The notes: a model not told the origin generated them from the letters alone. Positions 53,527 through 62,404 are shown, counted from the stretch's first letter. The stretch is DNA of 64,000 bases from Neorhodopirellula pilleata (GCF_007859915.1 NZ_SJPM01000016.1:53445-117444), one strand, 5' to 3'. Made by a program: numbers and translations.

Positions 53527-55089
53527 CTATTTCGCACGAATAGCAATCCGCACTTCGTCCATCACCGCCGTGCATTTGGGATGGAAGATTTCGTGGTCGT
53601 CGGTGACATCGGCTGTCATGATCAAGTTGACGGTCACGGGAATCTTGGCGGCTGCCATCCGCTGGAAGAAGTCAACGTATTCCTCCGTGGAATGAACCGG
53701 GCCCAGGCCATGCTTGCCATGGAACGGTTGGTTGGGAAACCATCCTTCGTGGTCCATCAGAAACCACCACGCCGGTGTCACATCGCCCAACTGTCGCCCC
53801 GGGCCAATCAACTGAGGATCGGGACTCAATAATTCCTTGCCGCCATCGGTGACATACAAATCATTGAACGGGCTGACCGTCGTGCCGCGATTGAAACTGA
53901 ACCCCACCAACGCATCGGGATTGCCAGCCTTGATCGCTCTCGCCCAACCTTCCCAAGATGGCTTGAGCGGATAATCCCAGGCTTGTGCGCCGTCGATGTA
54001 GCCGAACCCCTTCAGTTTTTTGCCATAACGCAGACTGCATTCGCGTAAGATCGACTCGATGTTGTCGCTAAAACGCGTCGTATCGGGATCGTTTGCGCCA
54101 ACCGCTTCTCGCCACACTTCGGGGGCATAGCCGTTGTATCCGGTGTGCAGATAAAACAGAGTCCGGATGCCTCGACGGTCCAGTTCGTCAATGATCTCGC
54201 CTAGTAAATCTCTCTCGGCGGTGCGGCCCGGTGCAATCTTATCGAGCGCCGCGTTGGGGCCGGGCCAATAGAATCCCTGGTGCGTCGCGGTGAACGTGAC
54301 CCATGCAGCACCGGTCCGCTCAATGGCGTCGGCGAACACGTTGACATCGAACATCTCCACGGACTTTTGAAACCAATCCGCTCTCTTTTCATCGATATGG
54401 AAACCACGACTCTGCGCGGACCAATGGACAAAGATGCCGTACTTGCCATCCACCATCCATGACGCATCGCCGCGAATCGCCAGTGCCCGTTCGGCCTGCG
54501 CCTGCCGTGCAGACGCCGTCCCTAATTCAATCGAAAACAAATGGAATTTCTCGGTGACGCCTTGTCCGAAACGAGGGGTCTCTTCAGTGTCATCGCGCTG
54601 GGATGCTGATTCAGGTTTCTCATCGGGCAAGCGAAACGTGATCTGGTTCTCGCCCGCCTTCAGATGCAATGTGCCGGATAATTCTTGACGCCAAAAGAAA
54701 GGGCGATACTCCCATGTCTTGATCATCGACGGTGCAGTCAGAACAGAATCCCCCGAACTCACTTCCAGCTTCACCTGTCCCTTCTTACTGAAGAGTACAT
54801 CGACCACGTAGTCGTCTTCTTGCGGTGCAATGACTGTCCAGGTCACGGAGTCCTGCGGTGACGAGAATCCATGCACCACGTTGGCACTCCGAAAGTGACG
54901 CTTCGCATGACCGGCCAATGATCCACTTGAAGCAATCATTGTTGTCACCTCGTCCGGATCGAGTTGAACGACTTTGGGCGGTGTCTGCGTTTGTTCCTGG
55001 GCACAAACGGACTTCGTCCAACTCATTGTGCATGCCACGATCAGGAAAACGACACGGAGTTGCTTTCGATATTTTCGCTGCCTCGTCAT
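53527..55089 (-). CDS. Divergent GH29-like protein with N-terminal sandwich
   Basis: Secreted 520-residue protein (signal peptide VVFLIVACTMSWTKSVCAQ). Residues about 40-190 look like a carbohydrate-binding or support sandwich (WTVIAPQEDDYVVDVLFSKK; LHLKAGENQITFRLPDE). About 205-515 resemble a GH29 barrel: WMVDGKYGIFVHWSAQSRGF and GAAWVTFTATHQGFYWPGP, where canonical GH29 has HHDGF. The nucleophile-like strand is LKGFGYIDGAQAW with Asp near residue 364. The order sandwich-then-barrel is the reverse of ordinary GH29. The TATHQGF change suggests different specificity, or loss of activity. It follows the GHL15-like gene after 3 bp. Confidence 0.75.
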   Translation of the reverse strand: MTRQRKYRKQLRVVFLIVACTMSWTKSVCAQEQTQTPPKVVQLDPDEVTTMIASSGSLAGHAKRHFRSANVVHGFSSPQDSVTWTVIAPQEDDYVVDVLFSKKGQVKLEVSSGDSVLTAPSMIKTWEYRPFFWRQELSGTLHLKAGENQITFRLPDEKPESASQRDDTEETPRFGQGVTEKFHLFSIELGTASARQAQAERALAIRGDASWMVDGKYGIFVHWSAQSRGFHIDEKRADWFQKSVEMFDVNVFADAIERTGAAWVTFTATHQGFYWPGPNAALDKIAPGRTAERDLLGEIIDELDRRGIRTLFYLHTGYNGYAPEVWREAVGANDPDTTRFSDNIESILRECSLRYGKKLKGFGYIDGAQAWDYPLKPSWEGWARAIKAGNPDALVGFSFNRGTTVSPFNDLYVTDGGKELLSPDPQLIGPGRQLGDVTPAWWFLMDHEGWFPNQPFHGKHGLGPVHSTEEYVDFFQRMAAAKIPVTVNLIMTADVTDDHEIFHPKCTAVMDEVRIAIRAK

Positions 55090-55092
55090 TCT

Positions 55093-56322
55093 TTATTCTT
55101 TCCAGGTGATTTTGGACTGTCGGGTTTCAGTGTTAACCCAAACGCTGGCGTGTTCGAACTCACGAGTGAACTCCCAACCTTTGGGCGTGGTGCGATGATA
55201 CGCAGCTGTAGGCGGGCCAAGCGGTTTTCTTAATTCTGGGTAGTCGACCAGGGCGCCGTCTGCCAATGTCCACCCCCAGCTATACATGAAATACGAATAA
55301 GGCTGGGCGCCAATGAGATAGGAGGCGAGCGCATACTCCAATTTCTCTCGCGATCGTTGCGGCATTACCTTCAACTTTTTTTCACGAGTGATGCTCCGCA
55401 GATACCCACGTCCGTACCCTTCGACGCCAAGTCGAAACACAGAAACCTTCCCCTCTCTGGCATTTCTCAACATGCCGTTCCAGTCAGCCAGCAGTTGTTC
55501 TTTGTTCCAATGAACGTCGGCGAAATTTTCAAACATGATTGCGTCGCAAACCGGATACACAAAGATTGCATCCTCGTTGCACGCATTGTTGCCCAGTAGG
55601 AGCTTCTCGGGACCGAGCTGGGCCTTGAGCGTCACCATCATGTCGCCCATTAATCGTCGAATCTCGGTGGTTTTGTCTTTGCGAAGCCTTGCGTTGCCGT
55701 GCATCTGATCAACAAAGACGCCATCGCAACCCGATTCTTTCACGCCTTTGGCAACCGTTTCAATCCACCATTCGCGAAATTCAGGGTTCAAAATATCGAA
55801 CATCAGAACGCCGCCATGATGACTGGCCAATTCGCCAGTCTTTGGATCGGAGAGCAAGAATTCCTTCAGCTCTGGCTTGGACTTGATACCCTGTTGCGTG
55901 AATTCCTTGCTGTACGACGTGTAGGGCCAAGCATAGGCAGAGTTGAAATAGAACAGCACCTTCAAGTCGGGATTCGCCTTTTTCAGGGCCGCCGCTTCAT
56001 GTTTGGCACCGAGGTCCGCCGCCCCGAACTCTCCCCTGCCATGCGATTTTTCAATGCAGAGAAAATCTGTCCGCTCGGCAATGAAGCTGACCTGCTCGGG
56101 ACTCAACGAATGATCCATGTGCCCAAACATGTAATAGGTGGGAACCGTATCCCAACTGAACTTCGGGAAAAGGTCCTGGGGCACAAACTGGCTGCCGTCA
56201 CTGACTCGCAAGGAATTCTCATCCAACGAATGCGCTAATTTTTCAGCGGTAGCAAGCGTTGTCCATGTAGCAATCATCAACACGATGATCAGGAAAATAC
56301 GATAAATTGATCTGGTTGCCAT
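55093..56322 (-). CDS. GHL15-like putative glycoside hydrolase (TIM barrel)
   Basis: Secreted 409-residue protein with signal peptide FLIIVLMIATWTTLATAE. Shows FGHMDHSLSPEQVSFIAER, LKVLFYFNSAYAWPYTSYS and CDGVFVDQMHGNAR (Asp near 200, the candidate catalytic acid). MVTLKAQLGPEKLLLGNNA and a C-terminal YFMYSWGWTLADGALVDYPE follow. Paralogue of 2923-4083, from which it differs mainly in the loops. It is coupled to the GH29-like gene downstream, while the 2923 copy is coupled to the GH28-like gene, so this protein type recurs beside an exo-glycosidase. No biochemical role is established. Confidence 0.72.
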   Translation of the reverse strand: MATRSIYRIFLIIVLMIATWTTLATAEKLAHSLDENSLRVSDGSQFVPQDLFPKFSWDTVPTYYMFGHMDHSLSPEQVSFIAERTDFLCIEKSHGRGEFGAADLGAKHEAAALKKANPDLKVLFYFNSAYAWPYTSYSKEFTQQGIKSKPELKEFLLSDPKTGELASHHGGVLMFDILNPEFREWWIETVAKGVKESGCDGVFVDQMHGNARLRKDKTTEIRRLMGDMMVTLKAQLGPEKLLLGNNACNEDAIFVYPVCDAIMFENFADVHWNKEQLLADWNGMLRNAREGKVSVFRLGVEGYGRGYLRSITREKKLKVMPQRSREKLEYALASYLIGAQPYSYFMYSWGWTLADGALVDYPELRKPLGPPTAAYHRTTPKGWEFTREFEHASVWVNTETRQSKITWKE

Positions 56323-56363
56323 CGACTATTCTCCTTCGGAACGATGTGCTGTTTTCAAAACGT

Positions 56364-56421
56364 GAGCCGACAGCGTTGGTCGCGGGTTTCGGTCGGCAAC
56401 TGCGACTAACGCCATCGGGTC
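56364..56421. repeat. Hairpin repeat, family A, copy 3 (diverged)
   Basis: GAGCCGACAGCGTTGGTCGC (56364) pairs with TGCGACTAACGCCATCGGGT (56401). Substitutions in the left arm are matched by complementary changes in the right arm (TTGGTCGC/GCGACTAA), so the hairpin is maintained although the sequence has drifted. Lies between the SGNH remnant and the GHL15-like gene. Confidence 0.7.
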
Positions 56422-56460
56422 ACATACCACGCAAAACATGAATAATGAACAGCGTCTGGG

Positions 56461-56847
56461 TCACTTCGGAAGGGAATCAAGAATGATGCGTGAGACTTCG
56501 TCGCCCTGAGCATTTCGACCTTCGGTGCCGTAGTGAACATCGCCTGGTTTGGCCCACCATTTCGAATGATTCGGCTTGGTGAAATAATAGAGATCGTTGA
56601 TTCTGATTTCCGGATAGTCGAGCAGAACTTTCGTGGCAACTTGATTGTATTTGTCTGCGTCGCCCGCCACTCGGCCCGGTTCTCCGTCGGGGACGGGCGT
56701 CGTCGTCGCAAAAATCAGCTTTGCGCCGGGAGCTAGATTCTTCAGGTACTTGACGATCTGTTCGGTTGCTTTCGTCGCAGACTCTTGCGCCAGCAATGGC
56801 GAGCAAAGCGACACAACAAGCATCATTGAAAGGAAAGTGGACTTCAT
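56461..56847 (-). pseudogene. SGNH/GDSL hydrolase missing its N-terminal half
   Basis: A 128-codon open frame. A normal signal peptide (TFLSMMLVVSLCSPLLAQE) is joined directly to the second half of a GDSL-like esterase: NLAPGAKLIFATTTPVPDGE, GDADKYNQVATKVL, then the catalytic Asp/His block PGDVHYGTEGR. The GDS block with the nucleophile Ser, and the Gly and Asn blocks, are absent. Relatives are about 230-260 residues long. The join is in frame, so a secreted but catalytically dead protein would be made. I call it a deletion derivative. A binding or accessory role for the remaining half is possible but unsupported. Confidence 0.78.
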
Positions 56848-56961
56848 CTCGGTATTTCAGTTTGAGTGAGTGCGTTGTGGGGCAATCAGTTAGCATCAAT
56901 CCGGAAACCGTTGCCGATTGCCCCTGGCAGGGTTTTGGAGACGGCGACGTCTCTTAGGTTT

Positions 56962-59136
56962 CTATTCTTGTGGTGAGTACGTGGCATCTGAGGCACGGAG
57001 GCCAATCAGGGATCGATCAATTTCAAGAATGCCCATCGTCAACGCGGGTGAAGCGGGACGGAACGTGAAATCACCGTTTTCAGGATCGACGAACATCGGG
57101 TCGACGGCTTTGCTGTTGGGATCACTGCCTTTGCGCTGCAGTCTTTCGAGCGTCGCCCTGCCAATGCTGGGGTCTGATTTGCAATAGTAGAAGTTGAGAT
57201 CCGAATCGATGTCTCGCATTCGTGCTGGCACATCACCTCGTCGGTCTTCGCCGACATTCCCTTTGCCTTCGGGCGGTTCTGATAGGAACGTACAGTCGGC
57301 CGTCGACGAGTAAAATATGTTTCGCTTGTTGCTCGCATCTTTCATGGGGCCTTCGACGATCTTTAAATAGACGCCCCGCGGTGCGATGACGTCAGCGATA
57401 ATGTTGTTTTCAAAGCGATTGTTCAGCTTCAGCGTCATCCCCTGCGACGTGCACTTGTAGATCACGTTTTCTGAAATGAGCGTGTCCATCTGCCCGCCGT
57501 CGGTCCGGATCGCGCCTTGTTTGGGCGTCGGGGCGATGAGGTGATGGACATAGTTGCGGCGAATCACGTTGCCTGGGCCTGCGCCGCGAATGTAGATCCC
57601 GTTTCCATCGCCTAGCTTTTGCATCGCGTGGTGGATCTCGTTGTACTCAATCACGTTCTCGCGACTGTGCAGGAAGCGTTCGACCTCGTCAGGCTTCGGG
57701 TCGCCGGACAGTTTTCCAACTTCGTGCCCGCGAATAGCGCGAACCTGTTCGCGTTTATCGGGCATCGTGAAAAAGCGGAGGACGCATCCCGAAACGATCA
57801 GACCGGTGTAGTTGGTATGATGAATCAGGTTGTTGGCGACACGATTCTCGCCGCTCTGCCAGAGGAAGATCCCCGGTGAGTGCCAGTAGATTTCGCCAAC
57901 GTGATGGATGTGGTTGTTGAAGACGATATTGTCTTTATTGACGTCCTTGGTGCCCGGACCGTATCCGCAAAGCAGAATGCCGCCTCCGCCCATCGACTCG
58001 ATGTGGTTTCCGGAGATCTGGTTTTTCATTCCATGCAGATCCACGCGGATCGCACCACTTCCGCTGTGAAGAAAATGGCACTGCTGAATCGAACACTTCT
58101 CGGTGCCCCGCAGGCGAACGAGCGAGTTGTTCTTGTCCAGCATGTCCCAGTCATGCTGCAGCCCGGCATCGTCGTTGGTGAGCGTGTATCGCGCGCCATG
58201 TTTGAAGGTCAAACCGCGAAATCGCAGGTTGCGGACTGGAACATCTTTGGGCCCTTGTTTGTCGATCGTGCCTTCCACGCGAACCAGTTCGATCAGTTTG
58301 GGCGCGAACACGAGTGAATCGCCCCGTCGCCAAAGGTAGACCTTCCCCAGTTTTGTATTGAGCGTCCATTCACCAGGGGTGTCGAGTTCTTCCAACACGT
58401 TCTCGACCCAGCAACCGTGTTTGACCATTGCGTAGGTTGCGTTGATCGCGGTGCGAGCGATCCCCGACGCTTCGTCGACTGACTCCAGCGGCAAAACATT
58501 CATCATCCAGTCGCGTGTAGGACGGACCAGGATTTCAACGTCTTCGACGTTCGACCAATTCTTCAGCTTGCCCTTCGGGAAGTGAAGTTCTCGAAGGCTT
58601 CCGCCCTTTAGCGGAACGAAACGTTCCGACTGCGAGCGTGGCAACATCCCGTCATCGTCATAAAGTGTCAGGAACGAACCCGAGACATTCGCTTCCCAAA
58701 TGTTTCCCTGAGCTACCTCGGGCAAGTCGGGGAGTTTGGCTGTCACCTTTTTCCAGCCCGTGATCTCGTGACCAGAACTGAATATCGGCGTCTCGCCGGG
58801 ATAAGCCGCGTAGGTGATCGTCGAGTCGCCCGCGCCGGAGTCCTCGATACCAAACACGACCGTCTCGGTCAGTCGATAGGTTCCGCCACGGACAAGTACA
58901 ACGATGTCTTTCGCGGCGTGATTCGCAGTTTGCCGAACCGCATCACGCGCCTGAGCAAGAGTTGCGAAGGGACCATCGTCTCCCGATGGGGCGGGTGTGG
59001 GTAAGGTTCCCGACCATGCGTCCGAGCCCTGGGGGGACACATAAAAGTCTGCCGCGTGAACGTCATCCGCTTTCGCATCGCAGCAGTAGATGCCGATCGT
59101 CATCAGGACCAAAAGGTACCCGCATCGTTTATTCAT
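56962..59136 (-). CDS. GH141-type right-handed beta-helix protein
   Basis: Secreted 724-residue protein from the ATG at 59136, which overlaps the esterase stop by ATGA; the frame is open to 59397 inside that gene. Signal peptide GYLLVLMTIGIYCCDAKA. Helix entry FYVSPQGSDAWSGTLPTPAP, TYRLTETVVFGIEDSGAGDS, LNTKLGKVYLWRRG, LQHDWDMLDKNNSLVRLRG, CGYGPGTKDVNKDN, HHVGEIYWHSPGIFLWQSGE, and the C-terminal NGDFTFRPASPALTMGI. Nearly colinear with 51041-53218, so one is a recent duplicate. Coupling to an acetylesterase suggests deacetylation and glycoside cleavage of one polymer. Confidence 0.87.
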   Translation of the reverse strand: MNKRCGYLLVLMTIGIYCCDAKADDVHAADFYVSPQGSDAWSGTLPTPAPSGDDGPFATLAQARDAVRQTANHAAKDIVVLVRGGTYRLTETVVFGIEDSGAGDSTITYAAYPGETPIFSSGHEITGWKKVTAKLPDLPEVAQGNIWEANVSGSFLTLYDDDGMLPRSQSERFVPLKGGSLRELHFPKGKLKNWSNVEDVEILVRPTRDWMMNVLPLESVDEASGIARTAINATYAMVKHGCWVENVLEELDTPGEWTLNTKLGKVYLWRRGDSLVFAPKLIELVRVEGTIDKQGPKDVPVRNLRFRGLTFKHGARYTLTNDDAGLQHDWDMLDKNNSLVRLRGTEKCSIQQCHFLHSGSGAIRVDLHGMKNQISGNHIESMGGGGILLCGYGPGTKDVNKDNIVFNNHIHHVGEIYWHSPGIFLWQSGENRVANNLIHHTNYTGLIVSGCVLRFFTMPDKREQVRAIRGHEVGKLSGDPKPDEVERFLHSRENVIEYNEIHHAMQKLGDGNGIYIRGAGPGNVIRRNYVHHLIAPTPKQGAIRTDGGQMDTLISENVIYKCTSQGMTLKLNNRFENNIIADVIAPRGVYLKIVEGPMKDASNKRNIFYSSTADCTFLSEPPEGKGNVGEDRRGDVPARMRDIDSDLNFYYCKSDPSIGRATLERLQRKGSDPNSKAVDPMFVDPENGDFTFRPASPALTMGILEIDRSLIGLRASDATYSPQE

Positions 59137-60113
59137 TGTGTCTTCTTTCGATTTCCGAAACGAGCGATTTGCTGCCGCGCGTAGGCCGCGGTCATGCGTT
59201 GTATCTCCTCCAATCCGGGCGTCGGATCTCCTCCTGCCTTCCGCCAGTTGTGCCCAGCGTTCTTCACGATAACCATCTCGACGTTGGCCCCAATCTGGTT
59301 GGCTTTTTCCTTCAAATGGATTGCATGTGGCAGGGGAATGGTCGCGTCCGTATCGCCTTGTAAGACGAGCATCGGAGCGCTGTCCTCTTGGATCCAAAAA
59401 TACGGACTCATCTCCTCGAAAGCTTTCGGGTTGGTTGAATAGCTGCCGTCGTCGCCAACGATCCGGGCGCCAAAGCGATCCGGGTTCTTATCGGAGAGAT
59501 TGGTTTTGAAAAGATTGACGTCTGTGAAGTCCGAAGGGCCGTACCAAGAGATTCCGGCAATCGGCTGGACATCATTTCCCGCCAGCATTTCATCGCCCGG
59601 AAACTGATCGCGAGCAGCATAAGTCAGCATCTGAGCAAGTTGACCGCCCGCCGAGTCGCCAAACACGACAATTTGTTCGGGATCAATCGCGTGCTGCCGA
59701 TGGTTCTTATTCAGGAAACGCAGACCGTCGATGGCATCGGTGACACAATCACGCATCCGCACTCCCGATCCGATTTTGCAAAGCCGGTAGTCGATGGAGA
59801 CGCAAACAAATCCGTCCGCCGCCAATTGCTCAAAAACCGGCAGCATCAGACGACTGCCGAAGCCGTTCTTGCTGCCCGCCGCCCATCCGCCACCGTGAAC
59901 GTAATAGATGACCGGCGACTTCTCGGATTGGCGAACCGATGGCAAGTAGATATCCATCTGGAGCTTCCGCTTGCCCACTTGCTTGTAGGTCACATCGCGA
60001 AATGTTTGTCCGCTCCACTTGGGATCTACTTGGCTCTTCGGGGAAGCCGCATCGTCAGCGCCGCATAGGCCCGCGAGCATCAACACCAGCACTAATATCA
60101 ACGGTTGTCTCAT
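59133..60113 (-). CDS. Secreted alpha/beta-hydrolase, acetylesterase-like
   Basis: 326-residue esterase, paralogue of 367-1344. Signal peptide LILVLVLMLAGLCGADD. Oxyanion block HGGGWAAGSK (about 73-82), nucleophile GDSAGGQ with Ser154, acid region QGDTDATIPLPH and base AGHNWRKAGGD. The family fits short-acyl esterases acting on carbohydrates; natural fucoidans are commonly acetylated, which would explain its place here (inference). It is the first gene of the run that continues into the beta-helix gene through an ATGA overlap. Hairpin repeat A lies 55 bp upstream. Confidence 0.88.
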   Translation of the reverse strand: MRQPLILVLVLMLAGLCGADDAASPKSQVDPKWSGQTFRDVTYKQVGKRKLQMDIYLPSVRQSEKSPVIYYVHGGGWAAGSKNGFGSRLMLPVFEQLAADGFVCVSIDYRLCKIGSGVRMRDCVTDAIDGLRFLNKNHRQHAIDPEQIVVFGDSAGGQLAQMLTYAARDQFPGDEMLAGNDVQPIAGISWYGPSDFTDVNLFKTNLSDKNPDRFGARIVGDDGSYSTNPKAFEEMSPYFWIQEDSAPMLVLQGDTDATIPLPHAIHLKEKANQIGANVEMVIVKNAGHNWRKAGGDPTPGLEEIQRMTAAYARQQIARFGNRKKTQ

Positions 60114-60167
60114 CGTGTTTTCTGGACTGAAGACTGGTAAACGTGTGGTGATGACTTGAGTGCTTGT

Positions 60168-60241
60168 GAGCCGACGGCGCTAGCCGCGGGTAAGCGAAAC
60201 AATGATTTGAGTAGGAAATCCGCGGCTAGCGCCGTCGCTTC
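60168..60241. repeat. Hairpin repeat, family A, copy 4 (best conserved)
   Basis: Left arm GAGCCGACGGCGCTAGCCGC (60168) and right arm CCGCGGCTAGCGCCGTCGC (60220) are almost perfectly complementary over about 18 bp around a loop of about 29 nt. The cleanest member of the family, just upstream of the esterase gene at 59133-60113. Confidence 0.8.
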
Positions 60242-60268
60242 AGTCTTGTGCGTGTTCTTCAGCTGAAA

Positions 60269-60412
60269 TTAGCGGGCTTTGACGGCGTGTTGTGCCGCGA
60301 ACTCTCGTTGCGTTTGCGAAGGCCCGATTTCAAAAGCAACGAACGACCAGCCAATCCGCGCATCTTGGAAGCACGATTGATGCCAAGACATGGATTCTCG
60401 GGTGACGATTCA
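60269..60412 (-). pseudogene. Possible C-terminal scrap of a lost gene
   Basis: The minus strand reads SWHQSCFQDARIGWSFVAFE and on to QREFAAQHAVKAR with stop TAA at 60269-60271. It begins right after the stop of the small lipoprotein gene and has no proper start. The composition looks protein-like, but I cannot identify the family. Treated as a probable remnant; could be chance. Confidence 0.28.
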
Positions 60413-60604
60413 CTATTCGCCTGATCCTTCCATCTCTTTCATCGCTGCCGCCTCCATCTCCTTGACACGTGCTTCGTACGCTTCGATATCGCTTGCAGGA
60501 AGACCCTCTGTGACCGAAGTCGCTTTCGGCTCTTCACAGCCCAAAAAGCAAGTCATCGTCAGCAGGGAAAAAAGCAGTGTTAGAGACAAGGATTTAGTTT
60601 TCAT
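60413..60604 (-). CDS. Small lipoprotein paired with DUF1559 protein
   Basis: 63-residue lipoprotein from the ATG at 60604. Signal peptide KTKSLSLTLLFSLLTMTC with a lipobox at FLGC (Cys23), then a short acidic helix (VTEGLPASDIEAYEARVKEM) rich in Glu and Ala. Small lipoproteins of the form VTxGxSxSDxxAY commonly follow DUF1559 genes in planctomycetes, and this one lies 151 bp downstream of such a gene. It probably anchors to an outer membrane or cell-envelope layer; function unknown. An in-frame extension to 60739 exists but would bury the signal peptide. Confidence 0.75.
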   Translation of the reverse strand: MKTKSLSLTLLFSLLTMTCFLGCEEPKATSVTEGLPASDIEAYEARVKEMEAAAMKEMEGSGE

Positions 60605-60755
60605 TATTGCTTGCGGCCAATCAGATTGGATTGAGGAGTTGAGAGTTAAAAGCTGCAAAAGAGCGTGAAATGATGATCGTTGGCAACGCCACCCGAAGAC
60701 GCGAGCTAGGCTCAGTGACTCCGGGTGTCCTGCCATCAAGTGAGAACTATCTCAA

Positions 60756-61982
60756 TCAATTATCCAAGCTCTCCGTTTCCTTACTGGCGCGAGTTCCAAG
60801 AGCTCCCCAGAGTCCGTATGGGCTCTTGTTGCCAGGCGCCTGAACTCCCGTGCCACTGTGCCAGACATTGCCAGCATTTCGATTACCAGCTTCGATCGAA
60901 TCGGTAATGAATTTCACGGCCCCATCGGCCATCAAGACATGACAACCGCCTTGGTGGCGGCTCGACATCGGACCTGGGAACGACAAATCCTTGGCATTGT
61001 GTCGTCCGCAGTAGAGGTCGTTGGGCGGAAGAATCGTGAAGCAACCTGTAAACATCTGTTTGGCTTCGCCCCATTTGAAACCCCGGGAATGGTCGGAGTT
61101 GGCACCACCGTTGAGCCAGAACTGTGGCCGAGCAGGGTTGGGAAATGAGTCACAAGCACCTGGGTTGTCACGAACCGTCGCAATCGCGCCGTTGTTGCCC
61201 CCCAGAGTCGAGCCGTCATTTGGGGCACTCGTCGAAACGGCACCGTCTCCCAAATCCGTCGCAATTTCTCCCATCGCAATCGTGTTGGCCAAGCCATCGA
61301 GAACGTCACGGAAGCGACCCTTGGGGTTATACGGCTTGAAAAAGCCACGATGAGCACCTTGGCAGCTTGTTTCGCGAGCTGAGTTCGTGCGTCGGTCGTT
61401 CCAGGGGCCAAAGCGAGTGTGATAGGTACTGTCACCCAAGCAGGCGGCATAGTTAGTTCGTCCAAGAGCTGGCAAACCGGCACCTGGATCGCTCGGACAA
61501 CGATAGGATGGAATCTCGTATGTCCACGGGAGATACTGGATCGTACCTGGCGTTGGCCCCATGGCCTGCCATGGATTCGCCGGAGTTCCAATCGCCGCTG
61601 AGGTATTTCCGTCAGCTCGCCTTGCACTTGGATTGGAAATTTCTTCCCAAATCGCCTGCTGTTCAATAAACGGTAGGATCCCAACCAACGAGCTAAGACG
61701 TCGATTGTTTGCGATATCACTCTCTGCCCAATAGGCAGCTGTGTCGCTTGGGTTGTATGCCGCCGTACCCGCACCATGGGTAGGGATTTGGTTGTAAGCA
61801 GCGTGGTAGTTGTGAATGCCCAAACCGATTTGCTTGAAATTGTTGCTGCAGCTCATTCGACGGGCAGCCTCACGGGCAGCCTGCACGGCGGGAAGCAATA
61901 GTCCAACCAAAACACCGATAATGGCTATCACGACGAGCAGTTCAACCAAAGTGAACCCCCGTCGCGCTCTTGCGAAACTCAT
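60756..61982 (-). CDS. DUF1559 pseudopilin-like protein
   Basis: 408-residue planctomycete hallmark protein. The N-terminus RARRGFTLVELLVVIAII is a type IV/II prepilin signal (cut before Phe). AVQAAREAARRMSCSNNFKQ and GIHNYHAAYNQIPTHG follow, the standard DUF1559 opening. The C-terminus carries SSRHQGGCHVLMADGAVKF, the typical H-X9-DG end block. The ATG at 61982 gives the short basic leader expected for prepilins; the frame is open to 62096. Such proteins are exported and assembled at the cell surface, but their role is unknown. It does not belong functionally to the hydrolase runs in any obvious way. Confidence 0.93.
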   Translation of the reverse strand: MSFARARRGFTLVELLVVIAIIGVLVGLLLPAVQAAREAARRMSCSNNFKQIGLGIHNYHAAYNQIPTHGAGTAAYNPSDTAAYWAESDIANNRRLSSLVGILPFIEQQAIWEEISNPSARRADGNTSAAIGTPANPWQAMGPTPGTIQYLPWTYEIPSYRCPSDPGAGLPALGRTNYAACLGDSTYHTRFGPWNDRRTNSARETSCQGAHRGFFKPYNPKGRFRDVLDGLANTIAMGEIATDLGDGAVSTSAPNDGSTLGGNNGAIATVRDNPGACDSFPNPARPQFWLNGGANSDHSRGFKWGEAKQMFTGCFTILPPNDLYCGRHNAKDLSFPGPMSSRHQGGCHVLMADGAVKFITDSIEAGNRNAGNVWHSGTGVQAPGNKSPYGLWGALGTRASKETESLDN

Positions 61983-62404
61983 AAAAAACCCCAGTAGAAA
62001 AAGTGAAACAAACCTAGAACAACTCTTCTCAATCCTCAGCGTCCTTCTGCCGTGCAAAAGCGGCAGCCATTTCGTCCTAATTCGCAACCGAATCAAAAAT
62101 CAAAGCGACACAACGCTCGATCCAAACCATGTCCATCGGTTACGATGCGGAGTCGCCACCAAATCCGACGGAGTAGATGCAGGTGAACTGTGGAAAAGTT
62201 AGGAACGCTGACTCGATGACCGCCTCCCTCAAAAGGACTGCTTTGCGATCTTCGAGACCGTACCAGCGTCTCTATGCTGTTATTATTGCCTTTGCAGCAC
62301 ATGCTGTCTGTCACCTATTTAGATGACAATTCGACTTATTCTTGAACGCCGTGTCATCCGTTTGGAGGACACATCCTTGGTTTTCGCCGATCTATACTGC
62401 TCCG
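61983..62404. promoter_or_regulatory. Divergent promoter region (DUF1559 gene / histidine kinase)
   Basis: A 422-bp gap between the DUF1559 start on the minus strand and the kinase start on the plus strand. No gene recognised. It should contain promoters for both, but no box pair convinced me by eye. The GCGAC tandem motif is absent. Confidence 0.4.
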
